From: CAYUVH01 sp964448135
GTDB taxonomy: Bacteria > Verrucomicrobiota > Verrucomicrobiia > Limisphaerales > UBA8199
DNA length: 64,000 nucleotides
Assembly (NCBI GenBank): GCA_964448135.1
Contig: CAYUVH010000003.1
Coordinates: forward strand, 19,277 to 83,276
Direction: 5' to 3'
Position 1 is the stretch's first letter, and each line of letters opens with the position of its first letter. Shown in pieces: positions 40,875-49,486 of this stretch. The notes under the pieces were generated by a model. That model was not told where the DNA came from, made no database searches, and worked only from the letters and a program-made list of their open reading frames with translations. Made by a program: the position numbers and the translations under genes.

Positions 40875-42824
40875 ATGTACGGAATCACCTCGAGTGTACT
40901 GCGCCGTTGCATCCGCGTCGTCTGGGGATCCACGCGGACGCTCGCCTTTTGTGCGGTCACGGTCTTCACGGCCACAAACTTATTCACAAAAGCCGGCGAA
41001 ACCGGCACCACCAACGAAACCCAGGACATCGCCAGCCTGAAAGGCAAGAGCATCGAGGACCTCCTCGATATGCCGGTGACAACGGCCACGCGCTCCACCA
41101 GCGTGAGCCTGCTCCAAACCCCGGCGGCCGTGCAGATCATCACCGGCGAAGACATCCATCGTTCCGGCGCGGCCACGCTGCCGGAGGCTTTGCGGCTGGC
41201 GTCCAGTCTCGAAGTCGCGCAGGCCAGCGCGCAGGACTGGGCCATCAGCGCGCGCGGCTTCAACAACACCCTCGCGAACAAAATGCTCGTCATGATTGAC
41301 GGGCGCACCGTTTACACCCCGCTGGATGCCGGCGTTTTCTGGGACGTTCAGGAAGTTCTGCTGGAGGACATTGACCGCATCGAAGTCGTCAATGGTCCCG
41401 GCGGCACCCTCTGGGGCGCGAATGCAGTGAACGGCGTCATCAACGTCATCACCAAGAGCGCCAAGGACACGCAGGGCGTTTACATCTCGGGCGCTGGCGG
41501 CTCATTTCTCCAGGATTTCGGCGCGGTACGTTACGGCGGCGCCGTCGGGACGAATTTCTTCTACCGGGCCTACGTGCAACAGATCAACCAGAACCCGGCG
41601 TATGAAACGAACGGCTCCCCGGCTCCCGATTACGGCCGTTATACGCAGGGCGGTTTTCGCACCGACTGGCTCCCCGACGACTTGAATACGGTCACGTTCC
41701 AAGGCGATGCGTACACCGCAAAAAATGGGACCGCCGCCGGGGACACCGATTTGGACGGCCAGAACATTCTCGCCCGGTGGCAGCACACCTTTTCGTACGA
41801 GAACGTGCTCCAGATCCAATCCTACTACGATCGCACGTGGCGTAATATTCCCGCCTCCTTCGGCGAAGAGCTCGAAACCATCGACCTCGATGTGCAGGAT
41901 CAACTGCGGCTCGGCGACCGAAATTTAATTCTTTGGGGAGCTGGTTACCGCGTGATGCTGGATCGCGTCAATAATAACCAGGGTTTGAACTTTGTGCCGG
42001 CCAATAGAAATTTGCAGTTGTTCAGCGCGTTCGCGCAGGACGACTTCACGATCGTTCCCGACCGTTTGCGGGCCACGTTCGGGATGAAGGTCGAGCACAA
42101 CGATTATTCCGGCTACGAAGTCCAGCCCAGTGTGCGGCTGGCGTGGTTTCCGACCGATCAGCAAACCGTGTGGGCCGCGGTCTCGCGCCCGGTCCGTTCG
42201 CCCAGCCGCATCGATACCGACCTGCGCTATACCACCCCGGCGCTGGTGCTGAGCGGCAACAACGATTTCGAGTCCGAGAAGCTGATGGCCTACGAGCTGG
42301 GCTACCGCCTGCAGGCTTCGCGGCGGCTTTCGTTTTCGAGTTCTTTCTACTACGACATCTACCAGGACCTGCGCAGCCTGGATGTCGTGGCGCCGGGGAA
42401 TTTTATTCTCGGCAATCATTTCGACGGCTGGATTTACGGGGTGGAGCTTGCGGCCGAATATCGCGCCACCGATTGGTGGCGGGTGCGCGGCGGATACAAC
42501 TACCTGCACAAGGACCTGCAATCTACTTCCGCCGTCGCGACTCCGAGCGTGCGCGAGGGTGATGATCCCAGCAACCAGTTCTCCTTTCAGTCCATTCTCG
42601 ATTTGCCCGCGCATTTTCAATTCGACGTGACCGGCCGATACGTCAGCGAACTGCCTTCGCCCGTGGTCCCGTCCTATTTCACGGTGGATGTCCGTTTGGC
42701 CTGGGAGTATAAGAACTGGGAAATCTCCTTTGTCGGCCAGAACCTCGTGCAAAACCAGCACGTTGAGTTCGGCACGTTAAGCATTCCACGCGGCTTTTAC
42801 GGAAAAATTTCATGGCGGTTCTGA
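40875..42824 (+). CDS. TonB-dependent outer-membrane receptor
   Basis: Encodes 649 residues with a leader peptide and a plug domain: SLLQTPAAVQIITGEDIHRS, TLPEALRLASSLEVAQASAQ, ISARGFNNTLANKMLVMIDG, VVNGPGGTLWGANAVNGVIN. The beta-barrel ends in a terminal aromatic (KISWRF). These receptors import siderophores, vitamins or sugars with TonB energy; the ligand is not determinable. An N-terminal element SLKGKSIEDLLDMPVTTATR precedes the plug, a form common in receptors paired with YfiR-like proteins. I start at ATG 40875; the frame is open to 40794. It is followed by a YfiR-like gene and a hybrid kinase, a recurrent triad. Confidence 0.9.
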   Translation: MYGITSSVLRRCIRVVWGSTRTLAFCAVTVFTATNLFTKAGETGTTNETQDIASLKGKSIEDLLDMPVTTATRSTSVSLLQTPAAVQIITGEDIHRSGAATLPEALRLASSLEVAQASAQDWAISARGFNNTLANKMLVMIDGRTVYTPLDAGVFWDVQEVLLEDIDRIEVVNGPGGTLWGANAVNGVINVITKSAKDTQGVYISGAGGSFLQDFGAVRYGGAVGTNFFYRAYVQQINQNPAYETNGSPAPDYGRYTQGGFRTDWLPDDLNTVTFQGDAYTAKNGTAAGDTDLDGQNILARWQHTFSYENVLQIQSYYDRTWRNIPASFGEELETIDLDVQDQLRLGDRNLILWGAGYRVMLDRVNNNQGLNFVPANRNLQLFSAFAQDDFTIVPDRLRATFGMKVEHNDYSGYEVQPSVRLAWFPTDQQTVWAAVSRPVRSPSRIDTDLRYTTPALVLSGNNDFESEKLMAYELGYRLQASRRLSFSSSFYYDIYQDLRSLDVVAPGNFILGNHFDGWIYGVELAAEYRATDWWRVRGGYNYLHKDLQSTSAVATPSVREGDDPSNQFSFQSILDLPAHFQFDVTGRYVSELPSPVVPSYFTVDVRLAWEYKNWEISFVGQNLVQNQHVEFGTLSIPRGFYGKISWRF

Positions 42825-42958
42825 CACGAGCCGGGGTCACGGGGCGGATTGCCGCGGTTTCCATCGCGAAACCGGCGTGCGTGCCTGCCTGTAAGATGGG
42901 CAGGAAGGTATCGGAGCGTGGCGGTTCTCGAGTGATGCCAGGGGGAGTTGTTGGCTTT

Positions 42959-43141
42959 CATCCCGGAGGGATGATTGACAATAGCCCAACGATTCATCGT
43001 TGGGTTTATGTTGGGAAGAATATAAGTCCCGAAGGGACGGCTGAGGCCAGCCAGTTCAGCCGTCCCTTCGGGACTTGCGGCAAAGTAATCTCCGCACCCA
43101 ACGATAAATCGTTGGGCTATTCTCGATTGTCCCTCCGGGAC
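42959..43141. repeat. REP-like palindrome cluster between TonB receptor and YfiR genes
   Basis: CATCCCGGAGGGATG (42959-42973); CCCAACGATTCATCGTTGGG (42985-43004); a perfect 20-bp-arm inverted repeat at 43025-43044 and 43056-43075 (arm AGTCCCGAAGGGACGGCTGA, 11-base loop); CCCAACGATAAATCGTTGGG (43097-43116); GTCCCTCCGGGAC (43129-43141). The whole cluster is roughly symmetric. Confidence 0.9.
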
Positions 43142-43723
43142 AAAGAATCGCGTCCTCAGGGTCTTTCTCTGCGCGGCTGGCTCAGTACCTTTATCCTCTT
43201 CCTGACCTTTTTCCTCACCGCCAACAGTTCCCTCCCCGCCGCCGAGCCCCCCGCGCGCGAATACGAAGTCAAAGGCGTCCTCCTCTTCCACCTCGCGCAA
43301 TTCGTGGAGTGGCCGACCAATGCTTTCGAAAAGCCGAACTCCAAATTCGTCATCGGCATCCTCGGCGACGATCCCTTCGGGCCGACGATGGACAAAATCG
43401 TGGCCGGCGAAAAAGCCGGCGACCATCCGATCGTGATCGAGCGTTATGCCAATGTCAGCGCCGTGACGAACTGCCACATCCTTTTTGTAACCGCCAACGG
43501 GAAGGATTCGCTGCGAAAGGTTGTCGCCCAGCTCGGGAACCGGCCCGTGCTGACTGTGAGCGATGTTCCCAACTTCACGCAAAACGGCGGCATGGTGGAT
43601 TTCTTCATCGGCGACCAGCGCAAGGTCCGCCTGCGCGTGAATCCGGACATCGCGAAGTCCGCCGGGTTGACGGTGAGTTCCAAACTATTGCGCGTGGCCG
43701 AGGTGGCCCGGGGCGAGGAGTAA
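43127..43723 (+). CDS. YfiR-like (DUF4154) periplasmic protein
   Basis: Encodes about 198 residues with a signal peptide (WLSTFILFLTFFLTANSSLP). The DUF4154 domain follows: REYEVKGVLLFHLAQFVEWP, FVIGILGDDPFGPTMDKIVA, CHILFVTANGKDSLRKVVAQ, LTVSDVPNFTQNGGMVDFFI, KVRLRVNPDIAKSAGLTVSS. YfiR in Pseudomonas is a periplasmic repressor of a diguanylate cyclase. Here the partner is likely the adjacent hybrid kinase, whose periplasmic domain resembles this class. The reading frame is open back to ATG 42812, but those codons translate the palindrome cluster; a TTG at 43127 is my best start and is uncertain. The kinase start is 3 bp after its stop. Confidence 0.75.
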   Translation: MSLRDKESRPQGLSLRGWLSTFILFLTFFLTANSSLPAAEPPAREYEVKGVLLFHLAQFVEWPTNAFEKPNSKFVIGILGDDPFGPTMDKIVAGEKAGDHPIVIERYANVSAVTNCHILFVTANGKDSLRKVVAQLGNRPVLTVSDVPNFTQNGGMVDFFIGDQRKVRLRVNPDIAKSAGLTVSSKLLRVAEVARGEE

Positions 43724-43725
43724 CC

Positions 43726-45996
43726 ATGCGCTTTCGCGACCAACCCATCCGGCGCAAGCTGATCTGGATCATCACCCTGACCAGCATGGCGGTGCTGTTG
43801 CTCGCGTGCATCGTCCTCTTCAGCTACGAGATCGGCACCTACCGGCGGTCAGCGGCGCGCACGGTGTCCACCATCGCCGACGTCGTGGCGGAGAACAGTT
43901 CGGCGGCCCTCGCGTTCGATGTGCAAAAGGATGCCCAAGCCTGCCTGGAGAGCTTGCATGCCGAGCCCAGCGTGGTTGCGGCCGCCCTCTACGATAAAGC
44001 CGGCAACCTGTACGCTTCGTATCCCACTAATCTCGCGGCCGCCAGCTTTCCCGACCAACCCCGGCCGATCGGCGGCAGTTTTTCCGGGCGCCAGATGACC
44101 GTCTGGAAACCGGTCATGGAGCACGAATCACGCGCCGGCACGCTCTATGTTCAAGCGGATCTGCTTGAAATCTACCGTCGGCTGGGGGTGTACGCCTTGA
44201 TCCTGCTCGGAGTATTGGCGGGCGCCGGTGTGGTGGCGGTGTTTCTTTCAAATTTGTTCCAGCGGCGCATTTCCGAGCCGTTGCTCGAACTGGCGCAGGT
44301 CGCCCGCGCGGTTTCGCACGACAAGGATTACTCCGTCCGCGCGCACAAGGAGAGCGGCGACGAAATCGGCGAATTGACTGACTCCTTCAATTCCATGCTG
44401 GGACAAATCCAGACCGGCACGCAGGCTTTGCGCGACAGCGAGGCCCGGCTTTCGGCCGTGTTCAACCAGGCCGGCGCTGGCATCGCGCAGACCGACCTGA
44501 CCGGCCGCTTCCTGATGGTGAACGATCGCTATTGCGAAATCACCGGGCGCAGCCGGGACGACCTGATGAAAGCGCGGATGCTGGAAATCACCTTCGTGGA
44601 GGACCGCGAGCGCGGCCGCGAAATGTTCGAGAGCGTCCTGCGCGGCTCGGGCAATTGCGTGGTCGAGCGGCGCTATGTGCGGCCCAATGGCGACATTGTC
44701 TGGGTGCGCGACGACCTGGCGCCGTTTCGCAACGCCAACGGCCAGGTGCAGTTCGTGCTGGCCGTCACCCAGGACATCACCGAACGGAAGCACGCCGAGC
44801 AGGAATTGGAACAGGCGCGCGACACGGCCGAGCGCGCCAGCCGCGCGAAGGACGATTTTCTCGCCGCGCTTTCGCACGAGTTGCGCACGCCGCTGAACCC
44901 CGTCCTGCTCGTGGCCAGCGAAGCCGCGCAAAATCCGGCGCTGCCGGCGGAGGTGCAGGCCGACTTCAACGCCATCGCCAAAAACGTCACCCTCGAAGCC
45001 CGCCTGATCGACGACCTGCTCGATCTCACGCGCATCAGCCGCGGCAAGCTCTCGCTCAACCTGGGCTCCGTGAATTTGCACGCCGTTCTCAATGATGCCA
45101 TCGCGAATGTCCGCTCGGACCTCGAGCGCAAGAAAATCGGCCTGGCCACCTATCTCGCTCCCGAATCGCCCACGATGCGCGGCGATGCCGTGCGCCTGCA
45201 GCAGGTGTTCTGGAACATCCTCAAGAACGCGGTGAAATTTACTCCCGAGCACGGCACCGTCAGCGTCGAAACCCGGCTCGCGGAGGATGCCCGGACGGTG
45301 GCAATCAGCTTCAGCGATTCGGGACTGGGGTTGACCGAGGCCGAATTATCGCGCGTGTTCGATGCATTCGCCCAGGGCGAGCACGCGATCGGCGGCGCGC
45401 ATCGTTTCGGCGGACTGGGGCTGGGCCTCGCGATCAGCCGCAAGCTCGTCGAGGCGCACGGCGGGACCATCTCCGCTGCCAGCGAAGGACGCAATCTCGG
45501 CGCGAAATTCACCGTCACGCTGCCCATGACCCAGCACGTGGCGCCGAAGCCATTGCCGCCCGCGGATTTGATTGCCGCCGGCGAAAAGCGCCGCCTCGGC
45601 TCCACCGGCGGGTTGCGCATCCTGCTCGTCGAAGACCACGAGCCCACCCGCGTGGCCTTGCATCGCCTGCTCACGCGCCGCAATCACGAAGTGGAAATCG
45701 CCGGAACCGTCGCCGAGGCCCGCGCGCTGGCCGACAAAGCCAAATTCGACCTCGTTATCTCCGACATCGGCCTGCCCGACGGCAACGGCTACGAGCTCAT
45801 GGCGCATCTCCGCTCCAGCCTCCGGCTCACCGGCATCGCCTTGACCGGCTACGGCATGGAATACGATATCGTCCGCAGCGAGTCCGCCGGCTTTTTCCTC
45901 CACCTCATCAAACCCATCCGCGCCGAGGAACTCGAAGCCGCCATCGCCGCCGCCCGCGACCGCAAATCCCCCATCATGCCCTCCCGCCTGGCCTGA
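43726..45996 (+). CDS. Membrane hybrid histidine kinase (periplasmic sensor-HAMP-PAS-HisKA-HATPase-REC)
   Basis: Encodes 756 residues. A first membrane helix (LIWIITLTSMAVLLLACIVL, 12-31) is followed by a CHASE8-like periplasmic sensor (about 45-150), a second helix (YALILLGVLAGAGVVAVFL, 153-171) and HAMP (RRISEPLLELAQVARAVSHD). PAS covers about 245-365, HisKA has LAALSHELRTPLNPVLLV with H384, and HATPase has WNILKNAVKFTPEHGTVS and FGGLGLGLAISRKLVEAHGG. The receiver has D680 in LVISDIGLPDG. The kinase and receiver portions are strongly similar to the kai-operon kinase at 38831, indicating a duplication. It follows the YfiR gene by 3 bp, so the periplasmic pair probably senses together. Confidence 0.92.
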   Translation: MRFRDQPIRRKLIWIITLTSMAVLLLACIVLFSYEIGTYRRSAARTVSTIADVVAENSSAALAFDVQKDAQACLESLHAEPSVVAAALYDKAGNLYASYPTNLAAASFPDQPRPIGGSFSGRQMTVWKPVMEHESRAGTLYVQADLLEIYRRLGVYALILLGVLAGAGVVAVFLSNLFQRRISEPLLELAQVARAVSHDKDYSVRAHKESGDEIGELTDSFNSMLGQIQTGTQALRDSEARLSAVFNQAGAGIAQTDLTGRFLMVNDRYCEITGRSRDDLMKARMLEITFVEDRERGREMFESVLRGSGNCVVERRYVRPNGDIVWVRDDLAPFRNANGQVQFVLAVTQDITERKHAEQELEQARDTAERASRAKDDFLAALSHELRTPLNPVLLVASEAAQNPALPAEVQADFNAIAKNVTLEARLIDDLLDLTRISRGKLSLNLGSVNLHAVLNDAIANVRSDLERKKIGLATYLAPESPTMRGDAVRLQQVFWNILKNAVKFTPEHGTVSVETRLAEDARTVAISFSDSGLGLTEAELSRVFDAFAQGEHAIGGAHRFGGLGLGLAISRKLVEAHGGTISAASEGRNLGAKFTVTLPMTQHVAPKPLPPADLIAAGEKRRLGSTGGLRILLVEDHEPTRVALHRLLTRRNHEVEIAGTVAEARALADKAKFDLVISDIGLPDGNGYELMAHLRSSLRLTGIALTGYGMEYDIVRSESAGFFLHLIKPIRAEELEAAIAAARDRKSPIMPSRLA

Positions 45997-46009
45997 CCGC
46001 TCCCCGCCT

Positions 46010-46050
46010 TTAATCTCCTAATCCTACTCCTAATCTTAATCCTAATCTCA
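46010..46050 (-). repeat. CCTAAT hexamer microsatellite
   Basis: TAATCTCCTAATCCTACTCCTAA-type units, the reverse orientation of the GGATTA array at 1481, starting 14 bp after the hybrid kinase stop. Confidence 0.7.
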
Positions 46051-46174
46051 GTTTCAGCAGATGCGCCGCGACGGTTTTCCCTCTGCTTGGGGAAGACGGA
46101 ACTTAATCACCGGCTTCCGTCACCCTTGCAAAATTGCTGTTCGCGAAAGTCGAGCCGTCGCCCTTCGAAAAGCA

Positions 46175-46203
46175 CCCCGTGAAGCAGGACTTGCTTCACG
46201 GGG
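46175..46203. terminator. Stem-loop between convergent genes, probable terminator
   Basis: A perfect 12-bp stem (CCCCGTGAAGCA and complement) with a short loop lies between the converging hybrid kinase and DUF1254 genes. T-runs are weak on both strands (TTGTCTT and TGCTTTT), so it may act as a bidirectional but imperfect terminator. Confidence 0.6.
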
Positions 46204-46273
46204 TTGTCTTATTCGTTGATGGAACAGCAGTGCCCGGGTGCCCTGCACCTTGCGCCGGCTGTCGGCCGCGAGC

Positions 46274-47770
46274 TTATCTGACCAGCTCAATCTCGCCGGG
46301 CCGCCAGGTCTTGTTGAACCACGGTTCGAGCGGACCGTAAAGCCGCAGAATCAAGTTCCAACCCTTGTGGGGAACCGTCTGAACCCAGTTGTTCTCCTTG
46401 CCCGCCGGGGCCTTGGGTCCGAAGTAAACATCCACCGACTTGTCCGGGTTGACCAGCAGGCCCTTGGTCTGGCTGCTCACGCTCGGATATTGCTGGTCCG
46501 TCTGCAACATTGACCGGGACTGGTTGCCATAGGCGATGAACGACCAGAAATCCTTCGCGGGAATGTTGGGCGGCAAATGCACCTTGTAGGTCTTGTTCCC
46601 GTCCAATGGATTGCCTTTCTCGTCCACGAACGCCACGGCGTATTGCGAGCCCTCCCCCACCATCTGCATGCTCATCGCCGGCGTGATGCCGGTGGCGTAA
46701 AAGAAAAAGAACGAGTAGGCATCCAGCAGGCGGACTCCGTTCTGCTCGAACTTGTAGCTGCCCCCGACGAATGGCGTGCACCACGCGCTGTTCGGATAGT
46801 AGAAGGCATCTTTGATCCGGCACCGATAGGCCAGCGTGCGTGCCGTCGCATCGCCCACCGCGGCGGCCTCGGTCAGAATTTTCTTCATCCGCGCGTCGGG
46901 CGCAAAGGGCTTGCCCTTCTCGATGCCGACCGCAGCGAATACTCCCGCGGTGTCCGGGTCCAATGCATCGGTCGCCTCGGCCTGGATCACGTGGTTCACG
47001 TATTCGAAGGCGGAGTAATCCGCCGGAGCCAGCGTGTTGAACGACTTGCCGGATACATCCACAAAATTCATCTTCGGCGGATTGGCGGCCTGGGCCAGCG
47101 GATAGACGCGCATGAACTTCTTGACCAGCTCGACGCCCGGTTTGGGATCGCCGTCCTTCAGGAAGGTCCGGAAGAAAAGCAGGTTCCCCAGCGTGCGCGA
47201 GCGCGTCACAAAATATCCTTCCGGCACTTCTCCTTTATAGCCGGGCGGCAGCAGCAGATACTTTCCCCCTTTGCCCTTGTCCGGCCCCGTGACGCCCACA
47301 TCCGTCACCCAGCGAAACCAATAATCATCCATCGGGCCCAGCGCTCCCGGAGGCATCTCCACCACCAGCGGCCCGTCTTTCATGTCCAGCCAGACCAGGT
47401 TGTAAACCGTGTTGTCGTTGGCCGTCAGGAACAACGACTTGGAGTCCATCAGGGTCTCCGTGATGAGCACGGTCTGATTCGCCGGGCCGAAACCGGCCAG
47501 GCCCCGGCGCAACGCTTCCACCGAGTTGGCCGGGAGCGCCGCCAGGTAGGCCTGCACCCCGCGCTGAAAATCCAGGTTGTCGTAGCATTTTTCGACCGTC
47601 GCCTTGTCCGGAAAGCCGTCGGAGAATTTTAACGTGCCCAGCCGCGTCTCAACCTTTTCGGGCGAGGCCACCCCCGGCGGCAGCGGGGTGGTCATTTTGT
47701 ATTCCTTTTCCGACGCCGTTACGGCGATGGCTGCTGCCATCGCCCCCATAAGCAGAAGTTGTGTTTTCAT
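46274..47770 (-). CDS. DUF1254/DUF1214 secreted protein
   Basis: Encodes 498 residues with a signal peptide (MKTQLLLMGAMAAAIAVTAS). The DUF1254 part carries VEKCYDNLDFQRGVQAYLAA, LITETLMDSKSLFLTANDNT and VVEMPPGALGPMDDYWFRWV. The DUF1214 part carries YAVAFVDEKGNPLDGNKTYK, VHLPPNIPAKDFWSFIAYGN, DKSVDVYFGPKAPAGKENNW and the end PHKGWNLILRLYGPLEPWFN. The pair of domains occurs in many secreted proteins of unknown enzymatic role. The start at 47770 is supported by the clean leader. The upstream region holds TTGCAAATTGCATT repeats near 47876-47912. Confidence 0.85.
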   Translation of the reverse strand: MKTQLLLMGAMAAAIAVTASEKEYKMTTPLPPGVASPEKVETRLGTLKFSDGFPDKATVEKCYDNLDFQRGVQAYLAALPANSVEALRRGLAGFGPANQTVLITETLMDSKSLFLTANDNTVYNLVWLDMKDGPLVVEMPPGALGPMDDYWFRWVTDVGVTGPDKGKGGKYLLLPPGYKGEVPEGYFVTRSRTLGNLLFFRTFLKDGDPKPGVELVKKFMRVYPLAQAANPPKMNFVDVSGKSFNTLAPADYSAFEYVNHVIQAEATDALDPDTAGVFAAVGIEKGKPFAPDARMKKILTEAAAVGDATARTLAYRCRIKDAFYYPNSAWCTPFVGGSYKFEQNGVRLLDAYSFFFFYATGITPAMSMQMVGEGSQYAVAFVDEKGNPLDGNKTYKVHLPPNIPAKDFWSFIAYGNQSRSMLQTDQQYPSVSSQTKGLLVNPDKSVDVYFGPKAPAGKENNWVQTVPHKGWNLILRLYGPLEPWFNKTWRPGEIELVR

Positions 47771-48051
47771 TTTGTTAAAATTGTAGTGCTGGATCTCGTA
47801 ATAATTGTGAGTTCACGGGATTCGGCCGACTGCAGCCAAATCGGTCCTTTTGATTGGAATTAAACCAAGTGTTTGTATGCAAAATGCAATCAACAATTAA
47901 TGCAATTTGCAACAACTATCGACCTGCTTTGTGCTGCCTTTGCGGGCAGCCTGGCGGGTGTGCTGCGCGTCGAGATACCGTTTGATGTTTCCGGTGGGCG
48001 CGGGCAAATCCTTTCCACCCGTCTATTTGCTTTCCGAGATCTCCCTTTGCC
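47771..48051. promoter_or_regulatory. Upstream region of the DUF1254 gene with TGCA motifs
   Basis: Contains GTATGCAAAATGCAATC at about 47876-47892 and AATGCAATTTGCAACAAC at about 47899-47916, with no gene. The downstream flank is GC-rich. It is the clearest two-motif example of the TGCA set. Confidence 0.5.
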
Positions 48052-48780
48052 TCAGGTGGCCATCGCGGCGCGCCGGGCCTGCAGGCTCAAGGCTGCGTCG
48101 CAAATCAGGTTGGCCGCTGTGTCGTACGAAATGCTCCCCGTATTGATCACCAGGTGATAAAGCAGCGGATCATCGATGTCCTTGTGAAAATGCGTTTTCA
48201 AGAATCTGCCCCGGCCGGCATCTTGCGTTTGAATCAGCTTCAAGGCTTCCTTCGCGGTTAGGTTCTTGTCCCGCCGGATGCTCTCCACGCGCTTCTCCAG
48301 TGACGCGACGAGCCGGACATGGAATGCGTGCGGCATCTTCGCGGTAATGATATTGGCCCCCCGCCCGATCAAGATGACGTTTCCCGGCTCCGCAAGTTTC
48401 AACACCGTCTCGATCACATGGGCGATGAGCACCCAGGTGGAGGGATGGAGCCCGAACGCCTCATCGATCGTGTCCTTCAATTGCGAAACCCGGTCCTCCG
48501 GCATGTACTTCACCAGGCGCTCGGGCAGGTTGTGTTCCTTCAATACCTGATTCACCAGATTATGATCATAGACCGCCCACGGCCCGGGCTTTCCCGCGCC
48601 CCGCTCTGGCAATCGTTCCGCCAGCTTCTCCGCCACGTCGTGCGCGCCGCATCCCGCCTGTCGGGAGATGGTAATGGCCAGGCGTTGCGCGCTATCGTCC
48701 GGTATGGACGCGTTCCTGGACGTCTGCAGTTGATAGTTGATGAAGGAGAGACACTTCTCTGTTGACCATTCGGCTTTCAT
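48052..48780 (-). CDS. Cytidylate kinase-like family protein
   Basis: Encodes 242 residues. The P-loop position reads ITISRQAGCGAHDVAEKLAE (residues about 36-55), the degenerate Walker A of the cytidylate kinase-like (AAA_26) family, where the nucleotide loop is SRQxGxGxxxIA. Further features are NVILIGRGANIITAKMPHAF (about 133-152), HVRLVASLEKRVESIRRD (a lid-type Arg pattern) and DPLLYHLVINTGSISYDTAA. It is probably a nucleotide or other small-molecule kinase of unknown substrate. It is a stand-alone gene, divergent from DUF883. The longer N terminus (MKAEWSTEKCLSFINYQ) is included because the ATG is the only start before the frame opens. Confidence 0.8.
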   Translation of the reverse strand: MKAEWSTEKCLSFINYQLQTSRNASIPDDSAQRLAITISRQAGCGAHDVAEKLAERLPERGAGKPGPWAVYDHNLVNQVLKEHNLPERLVKYMPEDRVSQLKDTIDEAFGLHPSTWVLIAHVIETVLKLAEPGNVILIGRGANIITAKMPHAFHVRLVASLEKRVESIRRDKNLTAKEALKLIQTQDAGRGRFLKTHFHKDIDDPLLYHLVINTGSISYDTAANLICDAALSLQARRAAMAT

Positions 48781-49095
48781 AGGCGGGCAATCGCGAATTG
48801 TCCTCCTTCAAGCTCCGGGCAATGCGGCGTGCGCGCTCTCCCTTGTTTGGGAATGTCTTCTCGAATCTTGCTCGCGGCCCCTTCCACGGCGAAAAACAAA
48901 AGACAGTGAACATTTGCCAAGAATTGCGGAGCAAGCCTGCTTGCCTCGCCTTACCCGTACTCATGAGGAATTTATGAAGAGAAGCCTCGGCTTCCAGGGC
49001 GTCACCAGCTCAAACCCCCGGGCGCGGGCCGGGACGCCTTTGAGCTTGGACGGAGACAAATCACCATAAAAAACCACCCGAACGAAAGGATCATT
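48781..49095. other. Intergenic region between divergent genes
   Basis: No gene seen. It contains ACATTTGCCAAGAATTGCGG near 48909 and should hold both promoters. Confidence 0.4.
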
Positions 49096-49398
49096 ATGAC
49101 CGCAAATGCAGGGCACTCCCAAAGAGTTGTAAGAGATCTTAAACGCGTCGTGCGCGATTCCGAGGAGCTCCTTCAGGATTCGCGGGAAGCCCTTGGCGAA
49201 AAAGCGCTTCACGTTCGCGAGCGTCTCAGTCAGACACTCCGACAGGCCAGGCAAACCTGCAGCCGTCTCCAGGAAAAGACCAGGGCGGCAGGCAAAGCCA
49301 CCGACCAGGCCATCCGCGATCATCCGTATCAGTCCATCGGCATCGCCATGGGGATCGGTGCCCTGGCCGGGTTCCTGGTTGCTCGCCGGCGAAAATAA
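49096..49398 (+). CDS. DUF883 (ElaB/YqjD-type) membrane-anchored protein
   Basis: Encodes 100 residues: a long amphipathic helix (VVRDLKRVVRDSEELLQDSR, HVRERLSQTLRQARQTCSRL) and a C-terminal membrane segment with the family signature DQAIRDHPYQSIGIAMGIGA, LAGFLVARRRK. ElaB/YqjD proteins in Enterobacteria are membrane-bound, stationary-phase, and bind ribosomes. Two strengths of evidence: DHPYQSIGIA is the DUF883 signature, and the length is typical. It precedes the universal stress gene by 88 bp, possibly in one unit. Confidence 0.88.
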   Translation: MTANAGHSQRVVRDLKRVVRDSEELLQDSREALGEKALHVRERLSQTLRQARQTCSRLQEKTRAAGKATDQAIRDHPYQSIGIAMGIGALAGFLVARRRK

Positions 49399-49486
49399 GT
49401 TCTGAGCCGCTGGCGGCGCGCCGTCTCAGCTCGCCAGCCGGTGGCCGAAAATAACTGAACCACATCCTGATTTTAGCACGCGGCGT

